From positions 1 to 42,632 of the forward strand of contig JAAVFP010000040.1 of assembly GCA_014800735.1 (NCBI GenBank): a stretch of 42,632 bases of DNA. The letters are read 5' to 3'. Positions 34,304 to 42,628 of the stretch are shown here, piece by piece; the first letter of the stretch is position 1; each line of letters begins with the position of its first letter. The notes under the pieces were generated by a model. It was not told where the DNA came from and ran no database searches. It saw only the letters and a list, made by a program, of their open reading frames with translations. The position numbers were made by a program, and so were the translations under genes. The stretch comes from Bacteroidales bacterium. Lineage in GTDB: Bacteria; Bacteroidota; Bacteroidia; Bacteroidales; Muribaculaceae.

Positions 34304-34498
34304 ATGAAAGGTTTACTCACATTCGTTTTCGGCGCCGCCGTTGGTGCAGCCGCCACTGCTCTGCTCACTCCCGTGACCGGTGCCGAACTCCGTGCCCGCA
34401 TCCGCATCTATCTGGAAAAGAAGGGCATTGTAGCGACCGACGAAATCGACGACCTCGTTGAAATGATTGCTTCCGAGGTTGAGAATCAGAAGAATTGA
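34304..34498 (+). CDS. Second YtxH-like small membrane protein
   Basis: 64 aa. MKGLLTFVFGAAVGAAATAL then LTPVTGAELRARIRIYLEKK: the same plan as its neighbour, one Gly/Ala-rich helix, then a TPxxGxxLR motif and an acidic amphipathic C-terminal helix. Starts 24 bases after the previous gene, so probably a duplicated pair in one transcript. Confidence 0.75.
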   Translation: MKGLLTFVFGAAVGAAATALLTPVTGAELRARIRIYLEKKGIVATDEIDDLVEMIASEVENQKN

Positions 34499-34526
34499 GC
34501 TATACTCACAACTTATGATAGAGTCA

Positions 34527-34556
34527 CCGGGTCGTGCACTGGCTGCGACCCGGCTT
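34527..34556 (+). terminator. GC-rich hairpin inside the small membrane cassette
   Basis: CCGGGTCG at 34527-34534 pairs with CGACCCGG at 34546-34553, followed by CTTTAT. It could attenuate expression of the downstream holin-family gene relative to the YtxH pair. Confidence 0.45.
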
Positions 34557-34575
34557 TATCGCATTATTGCTACCG

Positions 34576-34980
34576 ATGTTTAACAACAACAATACTGCCG
34601 AGCCCAAAAAGAGCACCACAAGCCTGGCCGACAATGTAATCAAGTACGTCCGGCTGCTGATTGAGGACACCCGCCTCAACGTGGCCGAAAAGCTCACGCG
34701 CCTTCTGGCCGCCGTGGCTTTCTGCTCCGTGCTTCTGATTCTGGGCATTGTCACGCTGGTGTATATCAGTATGGCCGTGGCCTGGAGCCTGGCCGTGACG
34801 CTTTCGCCCGTGTGGTCCTATATTATTGTGGCAGGTTTCTTCGTGCTGCTGGTGGCTGCGCTCATCATATTCCGCAAGCCGCTCATCGAGGACCCCATAG
34901 CGCGCTTCATCAGCCGCCTGCTGCTCAACCCGCCCGCTCCTTCAAAAGAAACTCAAGATGAATCTACCCCCGTATCCTAA
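34576..34980 (+). CDS. Phage holin superfamily / YqjE-like membrane protein
   Basis: 134 aa. After a polar N-terminus (MFNNNNTAEPKKSTT) and an amphipathic helix (IKYVRLLIEDTRLNVAEKLT) come two membrane helices (LAAVAFCSVLLILGIVTLVY; VAGFFVLLVAALIIFRKPLI). This is the plan of the Phage_holin_3_6/YqjE family, found in cellular operons with YtxH or ElaB-like proteins, and not evidence of a prophage. Ends overlapping the next gene by 23 bases. The ATG chosen follows the hairpin region. Confidence 0.75.
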   Translation: MFNNNNTAEPKKSTTSLADNVIKYVRLLIEDTRLNVAEKLTRLLAAVAFCSVLLILGIVTLVYISMAVAWSLAVTLSPVWSYIIVAGFFVLLVAALIIFRKPLIEDPIARFISRLLLNPPAPSKETQDESTPVS

Positions 34981-35248
34981 AAGTACCGGCGAGGACTGGC
35001 CCGGCCTCACCCTCGACCAGATTCGCGTGCAGCGCGCTCTGGTGCAAGCCCGCATGGAAATCCAGAAGTACAAGATGTACGCCCAGTACGAGGGCGTGCG
35101 CGAGCGCATACCCGGCCTTGGCGGCAGCGGCGTGGGTTCGTCCATGCTGTCGCGCATCGCCGGCTCTATTTCGTGGGCCGAATATGCTTTTCTGGGCTTC
35201 AAATTCGTGCGCACGGTGCTCCCCTTCTTCCGCCGCCGCAAAAAATAG
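34958..35248 (+). CDS. Small basic conserved-type protein downstream of the holin-family gene
   Basis: 96 aa, MNLPPYPKSTGEDWPGLTLD, then a helical part (IRVQRALVQARMEIQKYKMY) and a weakly hydrophobic end followed by a basic tail (FFRRRKK). No family recognised. Its overlap with the preceding gene and matching context suggest it works with the YtxH/holin set, perhaps at the membrane face. Confidence 0.65.
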   Translation: MNLPPYPKSTGEDWPGLTLDQIRVQRALVQARMEIQKYKMYAQYEGVRERIPGLGGSGVGSSMLSRIAGSISWAEYAFLGFKFVRTVLPFFRRRKK

Positions 35249-35270
35249 CGGATTTTCCCGCTTTTTTGCG

Positions 35271-35278
35271 TAATTTTG
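35271..35278 (+). promoter_or_regulatory. -7 element of the S9 peptidase gene
   Basis: TAATTTTG, 55 bases before the ATG, matches TAnnTTTG. No clear -33 element. Confidence 0.5.
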
Positions 35279-35333
35279 CACTGCCTTTTCCGGGCCACTG
35301 TTTGGAAATTATTCATTATCATAACGCATCACT

Positions 35334-37427
35334 ATGCAGAAATTCGCAATGTCAGCTACAGCTCTTCTGATTGCAGGAGCAGCGACGCTCGGAGCCGCCG
35401 AGCAGCCCGACTTCAAAAGCACCACCGGTCGTTTCGACATCGACGCTCTTGAAGCACTCGGCCGTGTTGCGGCACCCGTCGTAGCGCCCGACGGTAAGAC
35501 CGTCCTTTTCAGCATCTCCTACGAAAACCTTGAGGAGAACAATTCCAATGCCGACCTCTATACCCTTACGCTGGGTCAGCAGCAAATCAACCGCATCACC
35601 CGCACACCCAAGAGCGAAGGCTCAGCCGTGTGGTTCGACGGCGGCCGCCGCATTGCTTTCCTCTATCCCGACGCCGATGGTGCACCCCAGATGTGGACAA
35701 TGAATGCCGACGGCTCGGACCGCGTGCAGGCATCCTCGCAGCCCGGCGGTATTGCAGGCTTCCTCCTGTCGCCCGACGAGAAGAAAATCATCGTTATCGG
35801 CAACGTTAAATATTCGCGCAGTGCCGGCGACATCTATCCCGACCTGCCCAAAGCCACCGGCCGCGTGATTGACGACCTCATGTACAAGCACTGGGACGAG
35901 TGGATTACCGAAATCCCCCACCCCTTCGTGGGCAACTTCGACGGCAAGACCGTCAGCGACCTCAAGGATGTGATGGCCGACGAGCCCTTCGAAGCGCCCA
36001 TGAAGCCCTTCGGCGGCGTGGAGTCCTTTGCGTGGCACCCCAACAGCGAGATGTTCGTGTATGTTTCGCGCAAGAAAACCGGCCTTGACTATGCCCTTTC
36101 CACCAACTCCGACCTCTACCTTTGCTACGCCGCCACCGGCGAAGCCCGCAATCTGACCGAAGGGATGATGGGCTACGACACGGCTCCCGCTTTCTCGCCC
36201 GACGGCAACTATCTGGCATGGCTGTCCATGGAGCGCGACGGCTACGAGAGCGACCGCAACCGCCTGTTCATCATGGACTGCCGCACGGCCGAAAAATATG
36301 ACCTCACCGCCGAGTGGGATTACACCATCGACGAATTTGCCTGGGCTCCTGACGGCAAATCGCTCTACTTCATCGCTCCCCAGGGCGGCGTAATTCCGGT
36401 GTTCAGCATCGACTTCGCCACCAAGGCCATTACCCGCTTGACCGACGAGGTTGCCGACTTCGCCTCGCTGGCCCCGACGGCCAACGGCGTTGTCACCCTG
36501 CGTCACTCCATGCTGCGCCCCAACGAAATGATGCTCATCGCTCCCCAGGGCAAGGGCAAAAAGAAAACCTACGCCGTAACGGCCCTTACGGACGTCAACG
36601 GCCACATCTTCAGCCAGCTCGACATGCCCACTGTTGAAAAGCGCATGGTGCCCACAACCGATGGTAAGGAGCTGGTGGCATGGGTGGTATATCCTCCCAA
36701 GTTCGACCCCGAAAAGAAGTATCCCTCCATCCTCTACTGCCAGGGCGGTCCGCAGAGCCCCGTGAGCCAGTTCTGGAGCTACCGCTGGAACCTGGCCCTG
36801 ATGGCCTCCAACGGCTACATTGTGATGGCACCCAACCGCCGCGGCCTGCCCGGCTTCGGCACTGAGTGGAACGAGCAGATTTCAAAGGATTACCCCGGCC
36901 AGAACATGGACGACTACCTCTCGACCGTGGACGACCTTAAACGCGAAAAATACATCGACCCCGCGCGCATCGGTGCCACCGGTGCCAGCTACGGCGGCTT
37001 CTCAATCTACTATCTTGCCGGACACCACAACAAGCGCTTCGCAGCCCTGCTGGCACACGCCGGTATCTTCAACATGGAGGCACAGTACCTCGAAACCGAG
37101 GAAATGTGGTTCGCCAACTGGGATATGGGCGGCGCTTACTGGGACAAGGACAATGCCGTGGCCCAGCGCACATTTGCCAACTCGCCCCACCGCTTCGTGG
37201 ACCAGTGGGACACCCCCATCATGATTTCGCACGGCGAGCTTGACTACCGCATCCGCTCCACCCAGGGCGAGGCAGCCTTTGCCGCCGCCAAGCTGCGCGG
37301 CATTCCCGCCGAGATGGTTATCTACCCCGACGAGAACCACTGGATTCTCAAGCCCCAGAACGCAGTGCTGTGGCAGCGCCTCTTCTTCCGCTGGTTCGAC
37401 AAGTGGCTCAAACCCACGGTTGAATAA
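35334..37427 (+). CDS. S9 family prolyl oligopeptidase-type peptidase, secreted
   Basis: 697 aa. Signal peptide (MQKFAMSATALLIAGAATLG, cleavage near AAE), a beta-propeller of WD40/TolB-like repeats (VAAPVVAPDGKTVLFSISYE; GYDTAPAFSPDGNYLAWLS; WDYTIDEFAWAPDGKSLYF), then the alpha/beta hydrolase domain with Ser552 (GATGASYGGFS), Asp637 (HGELDYRI) and His669 (PDENHWI). The closest group is the DPP-like S9C/S9B peptidases; probably trims dipeptides from periplasmic peptides (inference). It overlaps the following gene by one base (TAATG). Confidence 0.93.
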   Translation: MQKFAMSATALLIAGAATLGAAEQPDFKSTTGRFDIDALEALGRVAAPVVAPDGKTVLFSISYENLEENNSNADLYTLTLGQQQINRITRTPKSEGSAVWFDGGRRIAFLYPDADGAPQMWTMNADGSDRVQASSQPGGIAGFLLSPDEKKIIVIGNVKYSRSAGDIYPDLPKATGRVIDDLMYKHWDEWITEIPHPFVGNFDGKTVSDLKDVMADEPFEAPMKPFGGVESFAWHPNSEMFVYVSRKKTGLDYALSTNSDLYLCYAATGEARNLTEGMMGYDTAPAFSPDGNYLAWLSMERDGYESDRNRLFIMDCRTAEKYDLTAEWDYTIDEFAWAPDGKSLYFIAPQGGVIPVFSIDFATKAITRLTDEVADFASLAPTANGVVTLRHSMLRPNEMMLIAPQGKGKKKTYAVTALTDVNGHIFSQLDMPTVEKRMVPTTDGKELVAWVVYPPKFDPEKKYPSILYCQGGPQSPVSQFWSYRWNLALMASNGYIVMAPNRRGLPGFGTEWNEQISKDYPGQNMDDYLSTVDDLKREKYIDPARIGATGASYGGFSIYYLAGHHNKRFAALLAHAGIFNMEAQYLETEEMWFANWDMGGAYWDKDNAVAQRTFANSPHRFVDQWDTPIMISHGELDYRIRSTQGEAAFAAAKLRGIPAEMVIYPDENHWILKPQNAVLWQRLFFRWFDKWLKPTVE

Positions 37428-37975
37428 TGTCCAAAGCATCTCTTAAAAAAGAACTTGATAAGCTCGACCGCCAACAGCTGGTCGAGCTTATCTTGGATTC
37501 ATATGCAGCTTCCAAGGACACTAAAGCCTACTTCGAATTCTTCCTCAACCCCGACGTCGAGGCACTTCTGGAAAAGAAGACCGACCAGATTGCACGCGAG
37601 GTGAACCGCACAAAGCATGGCCGCTGCCGTGCCCGCATTTCGATAATCAGGAACTCAATCAAGGAATTCCAGTCCTTCGGCGTGGGGCCGGACTATGTGC
37701 TCAAGTTGCAACTGTCCACGATAGCCATGCTCATATCGCAGGAGCGCTGGTACTATTTCACCGAAACACTCACCAACGGCATCTATAAACTCACCGCCGA
37801 ATATATCGAGCTGGCCAACACGGCCGGAATGATCAGCGAGAGCACCGAGAAGCTCAACAATCTGTTACGGGACTCTACCCTGGGCCGCGAGCGCATCCGC
37901 AAGAATGTGGCCGAAACCGCCGCGCGCACCGTAGCTGATATCTCGGCAGGGATTCCGACAAAAAAGAAGCGCTGA
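37427..37975 (+). CDS. DUF6155-like protein
   Basis: 182 aa, cytoplasmic, helical. The N-terminus SKASLKKELDKLDRQQLVEL then ILDSYAASKDTKAYFEFFLN and the Arg-rich YRxx-type segment match, from memory, a Bacteroidota family annotated DUF6155. Function unknown. Translationally linked to the S9 peptidase gene; the two products act in different compartments, so the link may be only transcriptional. Confidence 0.7.
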   Translation: MSKASLKKELDKLDRQQLVELILDSYAASKDTKAYFEFFLNPDVEALLEKKTDQIAREVNRTKHGRCRARISIIRNSIKEFQSFGVGPDYVLKLQLSTIAMLISQERWYYFTETLTNGIYKLTAEYIELANTAGMISESTEKLNNLLRDSTLGRERIRKNVAETAARTVADISAGIPTKKKR

Positions 37976-38033
37976 CTTCTTTTTTTCAGTCGGTTTCGCC
38001 CCCTGAGCACCCTCCATACACATCTTTTCACCT

Positions 38034-38063
38034 AATCCGCCTAACTTTTAGGCGGATTTTTTG
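38034..38063 (+). terminator. Intrinsic terminator before rho
   Basis: A perfect 11-bp stem (AATCCGCCTAA at 38034-38044 with 38048-38058), a 3-base loop and a T run. Confidence 0.92.
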
Positions 38064-38085
38064 TTTATATATAAAAGTTATTTGC

Positions 38086-38093
38086 TAACTTTG
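38086..38093 (+). promoter_or_regulatory. -7 element of rho, followed by a long leader
   Basis: TAACTTTG matches TAnnTTTG; a TTG lies 22 bases upstream, a longer spacer than usual. Transcription from here gives a leader of roughly 155 bases before the rho ATG. The leader includes GGGCCC and GCGC-rich segments and T-rich stretches, which may allow autoregulation as known for rho in other bacteria; not shown by the sequence alone. Confidence 0.55.
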
Positions 38094-38256
38094 CAACATC
38101 AAAGGGCCCTCAGAGGCTCTTGATTCACGTTTTTCCCCGAATTTCGCTGTTTTACTCACCATTGTTGTGTTGCCGATGCACAGACTTGCGCATTTTTTAT
38201 GTGCGCGATTTTGCGAAATTCTACTAACATGTAAATTCAGCACATAAAGCTCTGAT

Positions 38257-40314
38257 ATGTACAATATATCTGAATTGACCGATATGCCCGACGAGCAGCT
38301 CAAAAGCATTGCCGAGGGTATGGGCCTTAAAAAAATTGATTTAAATAACCGCGAGGACGTGGTTTACCGTATCCTCGACCAGCAAGCTATCGACGGTGCA
38401 GCCGCAAAAACCGCCGAACAGCGTCGTCGCGCCGAAAACGGTGAAGAAAAAACTCCCAAAAAGCGCGGACGCAAGAAAAAAGAAGCCGCTCCTGCCGGCG
38501 AGCAGGCAGCCGAAGCCGAAGCTCCTGCCGCCGAGAGTAAACCCACGCGCAAAAACAACCGCAAAAAAGCTACAGCCGAGGAAACTCCCGCTGCCGATGG
38601 TGCCGCAGCTCCCGCCGAGGAATCAGCTGTCGCAACAGCTCCGGCCGAGAGCAGTGCGGACACCGCTCCCGAAGCTCAGCCCGAGAAACCCCGCCGAGGC
38701 CGCCCCAAGAAGGTGCGTCCCGCCGAGGAAGCTCCTGCCGCCGAGAGCGCTCCCGCCGAGCCTACCGCTGCCATAGCAGCCCCTGAACAGCGCTCGGAAG
38801 AAAGTGAGCAGCCTGCGCCCCTGGAAACTGCCGCCCCAGCCGCCGAAACCAAGGAATCCACCCCCGAAGCTCAGCCCGAACAGCAGGAGCAGCCCCGCAG
38901 CCGCTTCATGCCCAACAAGAACAGCTCGCTGGGCGAATTCTTCCCCCGCAGCGAAGGCCGCAAATTCGTGCCCCGCTCCCAGCAGCAGAAAGCCGAGGAT
39001 GCCGAGCGCCGCAACAATCAGCAGCAACAGCAGGAAGCAGCTCCGGAACTCCCCGCTCAGCCTCAGCAGATTATCCTGGCCGAACCCAACCAGCAGGGCC
39101 AGCAGGTGCAGCAGCCCAACCAACAGCAGGGTGGCAAAAAGAATAAGAAAAACAAGAACAACCGTCAGCCGCAGCAGCCGGTTCAGAAATATGACTTCAG
39201 CGATATCCTTGAAGCTACCGGCGTGCTGGAAATTGTTCCTGAAGGCTACGGTTTCCTCCGTTCGGCCGATTTCAACTACCTCCCCTCGCCCGACGATATC
39301 TACGTGACCACCCAGCAAATAAAATCCTACGGTCTGCGTCCCGGCGACGTGGTTGAAGCCATTATCCGCCCCCCGAAAGAAGGCGAGAAATATTTCCCGC
39401 TGGCGGGTGTGCGCCGCGTCAACGGCCGTTCGCTGGAGTTTATCCGCGACCGCATTACCTTCGAGCACCTCACCCCGCTGTTCCCCGACGAGAAATTCAA
39501 CCTCAACGGCGGCCGCACCTCCACCCTGTCGACCCGCGTGGTGGACATGTTCGCTCCTATCGGCAAGGGCCAGCGTGGCCTCATCGTGGCACCGCCCAAG
39601 ACCGGTAAGACCCTTCTGCTCAAGGACATCGCCAACGCCATTGCCGAGAATCATCCCGAAACCTACATCATGATTCTGCTGATTGACGAACGCCCCGAGG
39701 AGGTCACCGACATGCAGCGCAGTGTCAATGCCGAGGTTATCGCCTCGACCTTCGACGAGCCCGCCGACCGCCATGTGAAGATTGCAAGCATCGTGCTTGA
39801 CAAGGCTAAACGCCTGGTGGAGTGTGGCCACGATGTGGTTATCCTGCTTGACTCCATCACCCGCCTTGCCCGCGCCTACAACACCGTGGCGCCCGCCTCG
39901 GGTAAAATCCTTTCGGGCGGTGTGGATGCCAACGCACTCCAGAAACCCAAGCGCTTCTTCGGCGCAGCCCGCAACATCGAGGGCGGCGGCTCGCTCACCA
40001 TCATTGCTACGGCGCTGACCGAAACAAGTTCGAAGATGGACGAAGTAATCTTCGAAGAATTCAAGGGCACGGGCAACATGGAGCTTCAGCTCGACCGCAA
40101 GCTCTCCAACAAGCGCCTCTTCCCGGCGGTGGACATCATGGCTTCCAGCACGCGCCGCGACGACCTGCTGCTTGACGACGATACCCTGAACCGCATGTGG
40201 ATTCTGCGTCGCTTCCTGTCGGACCGCAACTCGATTGAGAGCATGGAATTTATCCGCGAACGCATGGAACGCACACGCGACAACGAGGAGCTGCTCCACA
40301 CAATGAGTAACTGA
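38257..40314 (+). CDS. rho: Transcription termination factor Rho with large disordered insert
   Basis: 685 aa, against about 420 in E. coli. Residues 1-47 form the N-terminal helical domain ([20 protein letters not shown]). Residues 48 to about 310 are low-complexity: Ala/Glu/Pro/Lys-rich, then Gln/Asn-rich ([25 protein letters not shown]) with AT-hook-like RRGRPKK near 146-152. The cold-shock RNA-binding domain follows ([12 protein letters not shown]), then the ATPase: Walker A PPKTGKT (446-452), [15 protein letters not shown], Walker B region [17 protein letters not shown] and the R-loop area. In Bacteroides thetaiotaomicron the Rho disordered region is reported to drive phase separation and gut fitness, so the same is expected here. 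Monocistronic. Confidence 0.97.
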   Translation: MYNISELTDMPDEQLKSIAEGMGLKKIDLNNREDVVYRILDQQAIDGAAAKTAEQRRRAENGEEKTPKKRGRKKKEAAPAGEQAAEAEAPAAESKPTRKNNRKKATAEETPAADGAAAPAEESAVATAPAESSADTAPEAQPEKPRRGRPKKVRPAEEAPAAESAPAEPTAAIAAPEQRSEESEQPAPLETAAPAAETKESTPEAQPEQQEQPRSRFMPNKNSSLGEFFPRSEGRKFVPRSQQQKAEDAERRNNQQQQQEAAPELPAQPQQIILAEPNQQGQQVQQPNQQQGGKKNKKNKNNRQPQQPVQKYDFSDILEATGVLEIVPEGYGFLRSADFNYLPSPDDIYVTTQQIKSYGLRPGDVVEAIIRPPKEGEKYFPLAGVRRVNGRSLEFIRDRITFEHLTPLFPDEKFNLNGGRTSTLSTRVVDMFAPIGKGQRGLIVAPPKTGKTLLLKDIANAIAENHPETYIMILLIDERPEEVTDMQRSVNAEVIASTFDEPADRHVKIASIVLDKAKRLVECGHDVVILLDSITRLARAYNTVAPASGKILSGGVDANALQKPKRFFGAARNIEGGGSLTIIATALTETSSKMDEVIFEEFKGTGNMELQLDRKLSNKRLFPAVDIMASSTRRDDLLLDDDTLNRMWILRRFLSDRNSIESMEFIRERMERTRDNEELLHTMSN

Positions 40315-40344
40315 CCTGCGCACGCACACATCCCCCCACCGCAC

Positions 40345-40380
40345 AATTTTGCATCCGAACCACCCTTCGGATGCAAAATT
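40345..40380. terminator. Perfect hairpin after rho
   Basis: AATTTTGCATCCGAA at 40345-40359 pairs perfectly with 40366-40380 around 6 bases. The ends of the stem are A/T-rich on both sides, giving a T run for either strand only inside the stem; likely a terminator for rho. Confidence 0.75.
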
Positions 40381-40492
40381 ATATACGGACCTCACTTTTT
40401 TTGAGCTTATAAGGACAAAGAATTGGCCATTTACGGAACCGTCTTTGCACATGAATGCTATTATTGCGAAATTTGCACAGAGAATTTAGGTA

Positions 40493-41494
40493 ATGAAGAT
40501 TAGAAATATTGATTTAGGAGAAAAACCGGTGATGCTCGCACCGATGGAGGATGTTACGGACGCCTCTTTCCGCCTGATTTGCAAAGAACAGGGAGCCGAC
40601 ATGACCTATACGGAATTTGTGTCGGCCGACGCTCTTATCCGCAATATCGCCGCCACCACCCGCAAACTCCACATCGCCGAGGGCGAGCGCCCGACGGCCA
40701 TCCAGATTTATGGCCGCGAAGTGGAGCCGATGGTTGAAGCTGCCCGCATAGTGGCCGAGGCCAAACCCGATATTCTCGACATCAATTTCGGCTGCCCGGT
40801 GAAAAAAGTAGCCGGCAAGGGCGCAGGCGCAGGCATGCTGCGCGATGTTCCCAAGATGCTCCAGATTACCCGGGCCGTGGTGGATGCGGTGCCGCATCTG
40901 CCCGTCACGGTCAAAACGCGCCTGGGCTGGGACTGCAATTCAAAAATCATTGTTGACCTGGCCGAGCAGCTTCAGGACTGCGGCATCGCGGCGCTCACTG
41001 TGCACGGCCGCACCCGCTCGCAAATGTACACCGGCGAGGCCGACTGGACCGAGATTGCACGCATCAAGGAGAATCCGCGTTTCACAATTCCACTCATCGG
41101 CAACGGAGATATTACCACTCCGCAAAAACTTGTTGAGGCCTTCGAGCGTTATAATGTCGACGGAGTGATGGTGGGCCGAGCATCAATCGGCGCTCCCTGG
41201 ATTTTCCGGGAAATGACCTCGCTCATTCGCCGCGGAACCGTCGACGATATTACGGATGCCGAGAAGTTTGCCCTTCTGCGCCGACAGATACGAGAGAGTG
41301 TTGAACGCATCGACGAATACCGCGGAATCCTGCATATCAGGCGCCACCTGGCCGCCTCGCCGCTCTTCAAGAGCATCCCGGACTTCCGGCCCACCAGGAT
41401 AGCGATGCTGAAAGCTTCGACGCTCGACGAACTCAACGCTGTCCTTGACAAGATTGAAACCGAAATTCTCCCGTCAGTGCGTAATAAGTCCTGA
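40493..41494 (+). CDS. dusB: tRNA-dihydrouridine synthase, DusB type
   Basis: 333-aa FMN enzyme that reduces uridine to dihydrouridine in the tRNA D loop. Motifs: VMLAPMEDVTDASFRLICKE, the catalytic Cys101 in NFGCPVKKVAGKGAGAGML, LTVHGRTRSQMYTG, and the FMN phosphate site GNGDITTPQ with GVMVGRASIGAPWIF. No clean TAnnTTTG is seen upstream, though CTTTGC and AATTTGC elements lie at 40443-40480. The following GIN-domain gene starts 34 bases later and may be co-transcribed. Confidence 0.93.
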   Translation: MKIRNIDLGEKPVMLAPMEDVTDASFRLICKEQGADMTYTEFVSADALIRNIAATTRKLHIAEGERPTAIQIYGREVEPMVEAARIVAEAKPDILDINFGCPVKKVAGKGAGAGMLRDVPKMLQITRAVVDAVPHLPVTVKTRLGWDCNSKIIVDLAEQLQDCGIAALTVHGRTRSQMYTGEADWTEIARIKENPRFTIPLIGNGDITTPQKLVEAFERYNVDGVMVGRASIGAPWIFREMTSLIRRGTVDDITDAEKFALLRRQIRESVERIDEYRGILHIRRHLAASPLFKSIPDFRPTRIAMLKASTLDELNAVLDKIETEILPSVRNKS

Positions 41495-41528
41495 CAATAT
41501 TGCTTAATTTTCACTATTTTACTGCTTT

Positions 41529-42281
41529 ATGACACGTCAAATACTCACCCTTGCAGGCGCCCTTGCCTTTTCAATGACTCTCTTTGCGGAGAAAACCACT
41601 CACCGCCTTGAGCTTGGTGACTTCAGCGAACTCGTCGTGGTGGACGGGGTAAAAGTCAATCATGTCTGCAATGCCGATTCGGCGGGTATTGCCGTGTTCA
41701 GCTGCGAGCCGGACAAGGCCTCGCAAATAACTTTCAACAACAACGGCGGCAAGCTCACCATCCAGACCACTGCCGAAACCGAACCCTACCGGGATATGCC
41801 TACCGTCACGGTGTACTCCTCGACGCTTTCACGCGCCGAGAACTCCGGCGACTCGTTGCTGTGTGTCAACATCAGCGCGCCGGTCAAGACACTCAAAATC
41901 CACCAGATGGGTAATGGTGCCGTGAAAGTGAACGGCATCGACGCCGAGCAGCTTGAGCTGGCTTTCGCCGCCGGTAAGGGCACAATGGAGGTGGCAGGCC
42001 GTGCCGATAAGGCCAAAATCCGCAACGTAGGCACCGGCACAATCAATGCAACCGACCTGACGGCGGACGATGTGAACTGCTTCATCTTCGGCACAGGCGA
42101 TATCACCCTGGGCACGAGCGACAAAGTGAAAATCTACGGTGCCGGCAACGGCAAGGTCATCTATGACCACGCCCCCGGCAAAATCACCAACCGCAGCATC
42201 GGTGTAAAAGCCCTGTCGCTGGCCGAGATGGCTAAAAAAGATAAAGACAAAGCCGAAATTCTCACGGCAAAGAATAAGTAA
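41529..42281 (+). CDS. GIN-domain (DUF2807) secreted protein
   Basis: 250 aa. Signal peptide MTRQILTLAGALAFSMTLFA (cleavage before EKTT). The mature part begins with the GIN-domain pattern FSELVVVDGVKVNHVCNADS and continues with repeated beta strands (VTVYSSTLSRAENSG, APVKTLKIHQMGNGAVKVN, GTGTINATDLTADDVNCFIF, GTGDITLG, GAGNGKVIY), typical of a right-handed beta-helix-like fold. The Lys/Asp-rich C-terminus is short. Function of GIN proteins is not established; a cell-surface role is likely. Confidence 0.88.
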   Translation: MTRQILTLAGALAFSMTLFAEKTTHRLELGDFSELVVVDGVKVNHVCNADSAGIAVFSCEPDKASQITFNNNGGKLTIQTTAETEPYRDMPTVTVYSSTLSRAENSGDSLLCVNISAPVKTLKIHQMGNGAVKVNGIDAEQLELAFAAGKGTMEVAGRADKAKIRNVGTGTINATDLTADDVNCFIFGTGDITLGTSDKVKIYGAGNGKVIYDHAPGKITNRSIGVKALSLAEMAKKDKDKAEILTAKNK

Positions 42282-42310
42282 GCCGTTTTTTTCGTAACTT
42301 CGCAATATAA

Positions 42311-42481
42311 TAAGAGCTTGTTTAATAACTAATGTTAAATACTGGGTCTCATATTTCGGAGGGGATTTTTCGCTGACGTTGAAGGAGTGTACTCAATGTA
42401 CACGACTGAAACAAAGCGGAAAATGCGCCCGAAAGATGAGAGACAAAAAGTAACTTAGTCGCAAAGAAAAGCTTGCTCTTA
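42311..42481. repeat. Imperfect palindromic intergenic element, right end (first)
   Basis: TAAGAGC at 42311-42317 matches GCTCTTA at 42475-42481. Inside, 42345-42375 is an imperfect reverse complement of 42413-42434 (TCTCAT, TTTCGG and CGCT segments pair), and a central hairpin GTGTAC / GTACAC (about 42388-42403) sits in the middle. No gene. I recall similar intergenic sequences in Bacteroides and Prevotella genomes, so a dispersed repeat is likely. Confidence 0.65.
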
Positions 42482-42530
42482 CAAAAAATAAACATGCTGA
42501 TTAATGTTGCATATTGTTAAATACCCATCG

Positions 42531-42628
42531 CCGGCCATTCTTTGGCGCTTTTGGCTTAATTCTGCGGTCGAGTGCCAAGCGGCACACTCCCTTATCATTA
42601 AGCCAAAATCACTCAAAGACTGGCCGCC
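42531..42628. repeat. Imperfect palindromic intergenic element, right end (second)
   Basis: TTTTGGCTTAAT at 42549-42560 pairs perfectly with 42597-42608; outer arms GGCCATTCTTTG at 42533-42544 and 42614-42625 match 11 of 12; the centre holds a GTGCC / GGCAC hairpin (42572-42585). The element may continue beyond the window. No gene in this stretch. Confidence 0.75.

Noticed and set aside
34576-34980. Holin-family gene as sign of a prophage
   Set aside because: It belongs to the YqjE-like cellular branch beside YtxH genes; no lysis, capsid or integrase genes are near.
38480-39180. Repetitive DNA in rho that might look like a tandem-repeat or CRISPR array
   Set aside because: The repeats are irregular codons for Ala/Glu/Pro and Gln runs in a continuous reading frame; there are no constant spacers.
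38623-40452. A 609-codon open frame antisense to rho
   Set aside because: It arises from the codon bias of GC-rich rho; the translation is Val/Gly/Leu-rich and resembles no family, while the plus strand encodes full Rho.
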